NCBI GenBank assembly: GCA_009617715.1 | Contig: VTFK01000191.1 | Location: 1,116,001 to 1,180,000, forward strand | From: Plectrocnemia conspersa | Taxonomy: Eukaryota; Arthropoda; Insecta; Trichoptera; Polycentropodidae | DNA length: 64,000 nucleotides | Direction of reading: 5' to 3' | Shown here: positions 55,860-64,000 of the stretch, piece after piece | How positions within the stretch are numbered: the stretch's first letter is position 1 | How the letters are laid out: every line of letters starts with the position of its first letter | The notes under the pieces: model-generated | What the model saw: the letters and a program-made list of their open reading frames with translations, nothing else | Told to the model about the DNA's origin: nothing | The model's database searches: none | Made by a program: the position numbers and the translations under genes

Positions 55860-56394
55860 CCCATTTTTCGTGTATACTTTATTTGAGATACTTACAAAAA
55901 ATATTAATTTTTCCTATCGGATAAGTATTTATAAATACATATTTTGATTCCTTATTCTTTAAATGTACCTAAAATAATTATGCCGATTAAAAATAAATTA
56001 TACTTAAAATATGTATTGATGAAATGCCTAAATATAATTTGAAGATCACGATATTATATAAATATTACTTCCAATTAAACTCAATTTATACTTAACCTAC
56101 ATAAATATACTGTAAGTTTATTGACTTTATAACCTAAATAATATTAATCAACAACATTAATTATACCAAATTAAGTTAGTAATTACCTGAAACATAAAGT
56201 TAAATTTTTGTTTCAGTTTCTTAAAATATCAATTAAATAATTGTGCTGGTTAAAAAAACCCATACATGCATTAATAAATACTTAAATTTAATAGTAATAT
56301 AACTTTAATTAATTAATTTTCACTTAATTTATTTTGGTAAGACTATCGATATTGTTAAGTGTTTAATTAATAAGCAATTTTTGACGTTGAACGA
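55860..56394. other. AT-rich DNA
   Basis: Nothing recognised. Confidence 0.4.
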
Positions 56395-56620
56395 TGAGCA
56401 GTAGCCTTGGTGGTTAGAAAGCGCGCTGGTCCGATGGTTATCTCCATAATAAAATTGATTTAATGCCCCTCCAGGACATGTGGGCAGGAATATGTATCCC
56501 TTAAGGGTAAGATAACAAACCTTTAGCCCAGTTTCTTGGACAAATGTGCCATCGGCTGTAAAGACGGACCAATAACGTTACATACGCTCGGTTTATCAAC
56601 CTAAGTATGTGCACACACAC
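56395..56620 (+). repeat. Possible tRNA-derived SINE
   Basis: The head GCAGTAGCCTTGGTGGTTAG resembles a pol III A box (TAGCCTTGGTGG), followed by AAAGCGCGCTGG as in insect tRNA-derived SINEs. A good B box and a tail were not found. The body is GC-richer than its surroundings. Confidence 0.3.
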
Positions 56621-58205
56621 ATATACATGTAGTGATTTATTGTCGTATTAAAAACGCTGCAAGATGATATACCGACGCTTATGAGATTGTTATTATATTA
56701 TATAGTATCCGATCCAAGGGAAGATAACGTGGGTTTTACATATGTACCATATGGATACCGAATCCAGTCAAATTTGAATTACATGTATCGATGGGCTTTA
56801 AAGCTAATTTTGAGTAAAAAAATACTTTGCTTTCAAAATTCTGATTTACTGTACAAATTTTATCATAAAAAATCGTCGCAAAAAAAAAAAAAATAATAAT
56901 TTAATTAAATTAATAAAAATGTTCACTATCGAAAATTTATCTTGTCTATGAAATAGGGGGACTGCTTTAGAGTTTATTTGTGAATGATGATGGAGAGAAT
57001 TAGCGTTTAAATAGCGTTTGTATATATTTTATTTCTTATAAACTGAGTCTTAATTAATAATAAGGAGTTTTTAATAATAAAAAATAATTTATCCTCACAT
57101 GAGAGTTACAATATCATATATGTAATAATACAACCTGTTAACCTGACAGTTAATTGTTATAATTAATTATTAGAGCGATAAACACACATATGTGATTAAT
57201 GCCAAGCGTACTCCAATGCAACTATTGTTCGCTTCCACCCTCGACCCTAAAAACTTTGCCCGAAGGATATCTGCGTGCCCATCAAGGACCGGAACCAACA
57301 CGATAAACTTACCCCAAACCACCCCATAGACATTATCCAATAATTGTGTGCTCATTTAAAGCGAATGCAGATGTTTTGCGCGGCGTTATCATGAATAAAT
57401 AATATATCAACGTTTTTGCTGGTGGCAGTGAAAATCCCCCAATGTGCAAAACACACACCTAAGATCTGGTGGCCGAAGCCCAGGATATTACACAACTTTG
57501 AGCATTACTCCCCACGTGGAGATTACGAGATTTGCAAAGGACGTCCTACCAATCTTGCCCCGCTCGAAAATTACTGTTTGAATTTAGAAATGTTGCTAAA
57601 CACAACAGTAAAGAGTTTTAATATTATAGCAAATAATAATATTTTTCAGTATTTGGTAACCCAATCTAAATGTAGTTCAGTTTTCTATGATAGCTAAAAA
57701 ATTTATTGTCATCCTATTGGAAAATTATGATTATTGTACAAAATAAAATAATTCACAATTGGTTTAATCGAAATGTTTACGTAAAACTATTTTATTCATT
57801 AAAAAAAAATTATAAGCAATTAAATTCAAAATAAAATTTCTCAGATACACGTAGAATCCAAATCATTCATGTTCCACGTGAAATATATTCACGTTTTGAT
57901 GAGTATAAAGTCGCTTTTACGTGTATTCGTGAGAAAATATTATTTAAAGCTCTGGGTAGGGATTTCGCAAATCCTTGATAATCTAAAATAATGAGCACGA
58001 TCTAATTACCAGTGCTGATTCCAAATACAGATGACTCTCGATTATTCGGGCTAATGAATGTTAAGGGGACACGATAATAAAAAGTTATAAAAAACACAGA
58101 TAATATGAACTATCGATTTTTATTACATTTAAAAATACATAGATACTTTTTATAATGAATATTAATATTTTATATAATTGAAAAATTTGTGATTTTTGTG
58201 ATAAA
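56621..58205. other. Intergenic DNA
   Basis: GC-richer block at about 57190-57560 without a recognised product. At 58031-58075 a sequence like a pogo/Tigger terminal repeat (ACTCTCGATTATTCGGGCTA) occurs singly. No gene supported. Confidence 0.35.
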
Positions 58206-59330
58206 CAGGCGGCCCTCGGCTTTCGCACATAATTGGTTCCTGAAAATGTGTGCGAATGTTGAATGTACGAAAGTCGAGGGAAGTAAAAAAAGTTGAAATT
58301 GTGTGTATTTTAAAATATTTATTTATCAAGTAAATATAAGATGTTTAAAAGGCGTTTTACAGACACGTTTAAGTGGGGTTTGCGGGTGCTTCCTTTGAAA
58401 AGTTATCAAGAGTTAACTGTTTTCCACTATTCTTTTTCTTTTCTTCATATAGTATTTTATAACATGCTATGTTTTTATTGATCACCCTACGCACTTGAGA
58501 TATGCGTTCTCCATTGGGATCACAATCTTCCATAATATTTAAAAATTTGTCAAGGTGCGTGAAGACTTCATTCATATTTTTCATAGTTAAAGAGTTTTCC
58601 AAAATAAACCTGTCTCATCTACATTAAATATTTGGCTAGAGGAATATTCTCCGTCTTCAATAATTTTGGATAATTATAAAATAAATTCTTTTGCAGCATC
58701 TTTATCGGCATCAGCCGATTCTCCAGTAAATTTAATATTATGAAAAAAATACCACATTTAAAAATTGTAAAACCAACGTTACTTGCTTGAAAAACCGTGT
58801 TAAAATCTTTTTTTTTAATCTATCCTTCCAATCTTTGTGCAAACTAAGAGGTTTTGCTTGAATAATTGAAATACTCAGAGGGACATCTTTTTGATGTTGG
58901 TCATCGATCCACGATGACAAAGATTTTCCATTTCATCCTTGTTTTTTTTTTTGCTGTGTTTTTTTGGAAACATATCTTTAAAGATTGTGGAAATATATCT
59001 TTATTTTCTACAATTTTGAACGTATTTCTTAATTATATTTTTATTTTGCAAAATTGAACATATCGTAGATCTGTTTGTATCATACGAACATCCGATTGAA
59101 GCAAAGATTCACCGCTATCAAAACGTATAATAATTTCCATCTTTGTCTTGAATCACGTGAAGTTTATGAGTCTTTGATTTATTTTTGTTCGTATCAACAC
59201 AAGTTTTTCCGTTTCTCACTCGTGTTTATATTTTATTTTATTTTTTTTTTAAAAAAAATTTAATTTAAAAAAATTGTTTTTTTTTTAAATGTGCGAAATA
59301 GCGAATTGTGCGAAAGTCGAGGGCCGCATG
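58206..59330 (-). mobile_element. Internally deleted Tigger/pogo element
   Basis: Inverted ends: left CAGGCGGCCCTCGGCTTTCG, right (reversed) CATGCGGCCCTCGACTTTCG, both continuing CACA. The right flank begins TA, as expected for a TA target; the left flank is changed. The minus strand encodes separated pieces of a Tigger transposase. Confidence 0.88.
58369..58745 (-). pseudogene. Tigger transposase remnant
   Basis: On the minus strand 58739-58607 reads KFTGESADADKDAAKEF, then IIEDGEYSSSQIFNVDETGL, the region with the first catalytic Asp (DETG), broken by one TAA. It is joined with a frame change to the C-terminal part 58602-58369 (EVFTHLDKFLNIMEDCDPNG, later KKKNSGKQLTLDNF). The second and third catalytic Asp residues are deleted. 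N-terminal fragments may remain at 58738-58920. Confidence 0.85.
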
Positions 59331-59399
59331 TATATACAAAGAAAATATATTTATTTATAATATTAAAAATAAAAATTTATTTAGATCGATTGATTTCGT

Positions 59400-59801
59400 A
59401 GCCACCGGTAATGCACTCTGTTGTTTCGACCAATAAAAAATAAGCATTAAAATATAAAACAAAATGGCCGACATCAACGTGACAACGGTTTTAAATAATT
59501 GTTATTTATAACAAAATTTTGCTAAGCGACAATAATTTTTATTAATTTATCAAGTGCATTGTTCGATTTGACTCAATATAAATATTCGGTTTGCAAATTA
59601 ACTAGGTATGTTATAACCATAAAAATGAAATATATACATAATATGTGTAAGGATTATAAGAATACATTTATTGAACTAGATAAACAATCATAAAACAATC
59701 TTCGTAATGAAATCTTCAAATTTTGAATTCCCGTCGACAGGCTTCGAGGTCGAAAAGTGAGTTTTTCCTTTTACAATACATACAAATTATCATTGCTTCA
59801 G
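59400..59801 (+). repeat. Promoter/first-exon-like module, copy 2
   Basis: Inverse-oriented partner of 28921-29312. Order: CCAAT-type GACCAAT (59428-59434), YY1-like AAAATGGCCGAC (near 59461-59472), AT-rich leader, ATG at 59707 opening a 50-nt frame (MKSSNFEFPSTGFEVE) and the donor GTGAGT at 59757. The 50-nt segment has the same length in both copies with no indel, though several codons differ in meaning. Confidence 0.65.
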
Positions 59802-62800
59802 TACAGTCTTTGTATATTGCAACAATGCAAGCAGTCCTTTTTAAATTTATGTAACGCTGTATTTTCTCAATTGTGGCCGTTTTTTGTTATGAACCTAAAC
59901 GTTAGACAGATTTGATATCAAACCTTATCATCGAGTATGGATTAAAAATAGAAAAATCACATTACCACTGAAAAAGTCCACAGCTAAACGATATTTACTT
60001 AGTAATATGAGTAATATCTGATTTTTTTTATTATTTTGTTGATCGGTTATAAGCTCTAGTGAGCATGGCTGTTATAAAATATAAATCTATCTAAACCTTC
60101 ATTGTTGTAATATACTAAGAGTGATACAAAAAAATATCACAACTATGTTCTTAGAATGAAAAAATATTTCTCCATTGAAAATAACGAATACAATTAAATA
60201 AACAAATATTCGATTGACGAATGAAAACATATTTGGATTGCAGCCTCTGGAAGGCATGTATTTAATTAAAATATTTTTTTATAAATTAAATTGTATGCTG
60301 CTTAACCATAGAAATTATATCTCTAAGTCAAGGTTTATAGTCTTCCTTTACTTTTTAAAAATTATCTCACTTTAAAAACCTATTGATTTTTAAACAAATC
60401 TTTAAATGGTTTTTTTAAATTACAAAAAAAGCTTTATTTTATGCGTTATTCATGCTAACATTAGTTTAATAGACATATTCCGTTTTTTAATAAATAATTA
60501 TAAAAATATTGAAATACATCATTCATGCTTAATTTTCAAACTGGGTACGCTGTATGTTTTAAAATACTATATAATTTCCTGATTATTACTGTTCAATGTC
60601 TTTTTAATTAAAATATTAAAATACATAAATATCTAGAATCACCACAATTAAAGAGAACTTAATTATATCATTTACTTGATTAACGACATAAATATAAACT
60701 ACTTATTTATAATAATCGCTGTGAATATAAACTATTCGTTTTTGCGAGGTATATCTAAGGAGTTTCGTCTTCAATGGCGATTAAGGTACCTTCTTCTCGT
60801 TCACGATAATAGTCGTTATAACGTAGGCATCGTTAAAGTAATGGGTATTCGGAGCATTTTCGGTATTCCAAGTATTTTCACATGACCATCTTCGAGATCG
60901 TAAGGTGTGCCTGGGACATAACGTATTATAATTTTGTACCCTCCACTAATGAACCCAATGTCCGAAAGCATTAACAAAACTGAGCAAAAACAGCGATTAA
61001 TGTGCTAAATAATAACTGAGCATTATTGGTCGTCTATATACAAAACATTATATTTGGTAAATAGTTTAATCTTGTCTAGACGATATTAGAGAGCACAACA
61101 AAGCAGCTCTACGACCCAAAATTGATTAATTTGTCTTATTGAATATGGATTAAAATTACGGTTTGCTATTAAGTCAATTTGCTCTTGGGTTACGTAAGCC
61201 GTGTGATATGTATTAAACGTAGCATGTTTTAATAAGATTTTAGTCTGTAGATTAATTATAACTTAGTAGACACAGTGTTCAGACTATTATCTATAGAAAA
61301 TTAAATGCTTAGAGAATAATGAAACATATTTTTTATAACTTTTAACATGTCTGGAAGATCTGTATTAGTGTTTATTTATAATTATAATTTCGATCGATAA
61401 GTACGGATGATGTTATCCTAGATGTTCCTAATCTCACTAAGGTCGTGCATAGTTATTCTATTGATCTATTGATTCTATTAATGTTATTCTTAGTGTTTCA
61501 TAAGTAATATCGTGTTTAGATTAAACGTTTTAATATTACATTACACTTTAAAACACAAGTATCCATTTATTTATACTTAAATTTAGAGGAATTAAATATT
61601 TTTTTATGTATGTATATAAAATACATAAATACAAATATTAGTATAGTAATTATAAATTCTGTATTTGCTTAAAATAAATGACAAAATATAAACATATATT
61701 TAATCTCAAGCGAGCGCAAATTTTAACTTAATATTGCTAAGGTTTAATTCTATAGGCAAATTTTATACCACAGTCTAAGTTTTTTTTTATCCTAATGACG
61801 CCCTGTCTGGCGTAAAATACACATAAACATTAATTCGTACCCTTTAGTTGGAGCTACAATTGCGGTACCGTTAATTATATTTATATAATAAATAAAAACT
61901 GAAGGTTTACTATAAACTAATTAAACTTTAAATTGGGGATCAAGTATAATTTATTATAATACGTAGATATTTTAGTCCAATTTGCATAAAAGCACAATTT
62001 ACGTGCATTCTCAGTTCGTTAATTGCTTCGGTGTATGCAATTCCAGTTACACGACTGTCCCATTAAGTTTCAGCTGGTTGTGATCTAGAGGTTTTTAATT
62101 CCGTCATTGGCTCGTTCCATTCATTTTCATTCGAGCTATATAAGTATTATTATTATTTTATCTAACCCCCCAAGCTTCTAGTGAAATTATCACTCTTATT
62201 AATATTTAAAAGAAATAATGTAGTATAAATTGGCGATTGGGAATTGGAAAGCGTAAATTGAGAAAGAAAGGCCTTCCAGCGACTTTTAATTTCTTTTGTC
62301 CCCTGAGCAAACAACTTTCTCACCCTTGGCCTCGGCCGTGGAACACGATTCGTAAATTAGAAGAAAAAAGGAAAACTCTTTAAAAATTCACAACATTGCC
62401 CCCAATGAAAGAGCGGCCGGGTAGGTCAAATTATAAATTTGAAAATTATGTATAATTCACGCAAAATGGCGACGTTAAAGTTAAACGAAAATATATTAAT
62501 ATAAAAAAATCTGAACGGGCGCTTCTTATAGCTTATTTCAGAATTATAAAATTAGTAAAATATTAATCTACAACAAATAAAACTACAATTGTATAAATAA
62601 CAAAATGCTTATTTTATCAACAATTTTTATTTCAAGTTCAAAACCTGTTTTACTAACTATAAAAATAGCTTAATTAGTTTAATAAGGTAGCAAATCATTC
62701 TTAAAAAGAAACGTTGCATTTTTTGTTTAATTAGTATTGATATTTTCCATAGATTTTTATCGATTACTTGATCCCGAAGATTGGCGTAGTACTTGCCATT

Positions 62801-64000
62801 TACTAATCAATGAGCAATTATCTTGATAAATATTGATAAAATGGACCAAATTATTTTTGCTTTTTTGTTATGAAAATTTGTTATATAGTATTTACATTGT
62901 CTTGTCTGATCATGAATAAAAAATCATCAATTGTTATAAATATGTAAAAAAAAAACCAATGATACCATTCTTAATCTTCTCAAATAGTACTAAGATCTCT
63001 GCATTATAATCAAATTGATTTTTTTAATAGTTATGAAAATAAATGTTTTTCCATCTGAGATGTCTACATTCCTTGATTTTAATGTTCACTGAGAGGTATT
63101 TTTTAAAGTTCGTACCATTGTACAATCTTACTTGACTTAAGGTACATCTTACTTGATTTAAGGATATTTTAACATATAAGTTTTATCAAAACACTATGTA
63201 TAATCTCATCCATTTTTAAACAGACTAAGATGTTTTTCATGTAAACTACTTTCTACGATAAACTTATAAATGAATCGACTTCACATTAAGCAGCTGTCTA
63301 TAAGACAGATATACTGATAGAATATTTAATTTTTATTTCTTTTCAAATATATATTACCGAGAACTCTTAAAATTATTGTTATCTAAAGAAGGCGCTTTAC
63401 GAATAAACTTTTAAAGTAAATCGACTTTTAGTCTTAATAAGACTTTTGTACAACTATATATTATTGCACTTATGCAACTTATTGTAATCGTCATAGCAAT
63501 AAACATTGTTTTACTAATTTAAATACATTTTCGTGATTTTTTATGGCCATCAGAAACCAATCATAATGGTTTCATTTATAGGGTGCCACCCCGAAAAAAT
63601 CATTATAGAGGTGGTATGTGACCATACAACCTAATTAAATAAAATTAATCTCTTTTTTTACTTTAGACATGTTAAATCTAGAAATATTATGTGCCTGGCC
63701 TTAATATCGTTTTTAACAAATCGGTTTTAAAATTTGAAGGTAAAATCAGTATCATTACCTATATTATATAGGTAATAACATTTACATACAGAGTAGGAAA
63801 TGTTTTAACAAATATTTTGTGAGAAATAAAATTAAGGTCTGTTAACAAATATATTTTAAGAAATACAATTATTTTGTTTTTACATACTATTGAAAAAATA
63901 TTAATAAACAAGATTTATTTAATATATATCTCTATTTAATACCACAGTCTCAGAGATCGTTGCAGTACAGGTATCATCTTTGCTTGTCATTGGGTTTAAA
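59802..64000. other. Intergenic or intron DNA to window end
   Basis: AT-rich with few landmarks. GC-richer block at 60740-60970, where a minus frame of about 55 codons (ENAPNTHYFNDAYVITTII) abuts a possible donor, not assigned; another at about 62230-62480. A 23-bp palindrome (ATTACCTATA arms) lies at 63754-63776. No supported gene. Confidence 0.35.

Noticed and set aside
56395..56470. tRNA gene
   Set aside because: A-box-like head only; no cloverleaf, anticodon arm or good B box.
63754..63776. Short palindrome ATTACCTATA..TATAGGTAAT
   Set aside because: Ten-bp arms of simple sequence are expected by chance in DNA this AT-rich.

Overview
The window is AT-rich nuclear DNA from an insect; I cannot fix the order. 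The evidence is a clathrin heavy chain gene of insect type with mostly 60-80 nt GT-AG introns, a cluster of small secreted ten-cysteine TIL-domain inhibitors, and many eukaryotic DNA transposons and non-LTR retroelements. No bacterial-style operon, rRNA, convincing tRNA or CRISPR array was seen.

Layout. 1-4.87 kb: non-coding DNA upstream of, or in the first intron of, the clathrin gene, holding a piggyBac-like MITE, a LINE 3' stub and a hAT end. 4.87-11.94 kb: clathrin heavy chain (+), 22 coding exons; only the first short coding exon is missing. 14.0-15.2 kb: 386-bp tandem repeat. 18.4-19.0 kb: a hAT deletion derivative that keeps the last transposase codons (a second copy lies at 42.8-43.5 kb). 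19.9-22.5 kb: a hAT element with a TTF-type zinc-finger transposase, intact ends and 8-bp target duplication, but a broken ORF. 26.9-37.0 kb: five two-exon TIL protease-inhibitor genes (-,+,-,+,+); the last has a duplicated, dead terminal exon. 28.9 and 59.4 kb: two inverted copies of a promoter-plus-first-exon-like module. 41.4-43.8 kb: a (GAGTCG)-rich hAT MITE, a candidate terminal exon of an unknown gene, and a mariner remnant with a hAT MITE nested in it. 44-51 kb: mostly empty, with two GC-richer islands and LTR/RT scraps. 53.4-55.8 kb: a dead non-LTR retrotransposon flanked by 44-nt inverted repeats. 58.2-59.3 kb: an internally deleted Tigger/pogo element. The rest is AT-rich DNA without recognised genes.

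Functionally, clathrin heavy chain is a housekeeping vesicle-coat gene unrelated to its neighbours. The TIL genes share exon structure, signal peptide, cysteine scaffold and (in four) a TATA box about 75 bp before the ATG, but differ in the loop that sets protease specificity, so they look like a local family formed by duplication. Everything else recognisable is mobile DNA, often nested.
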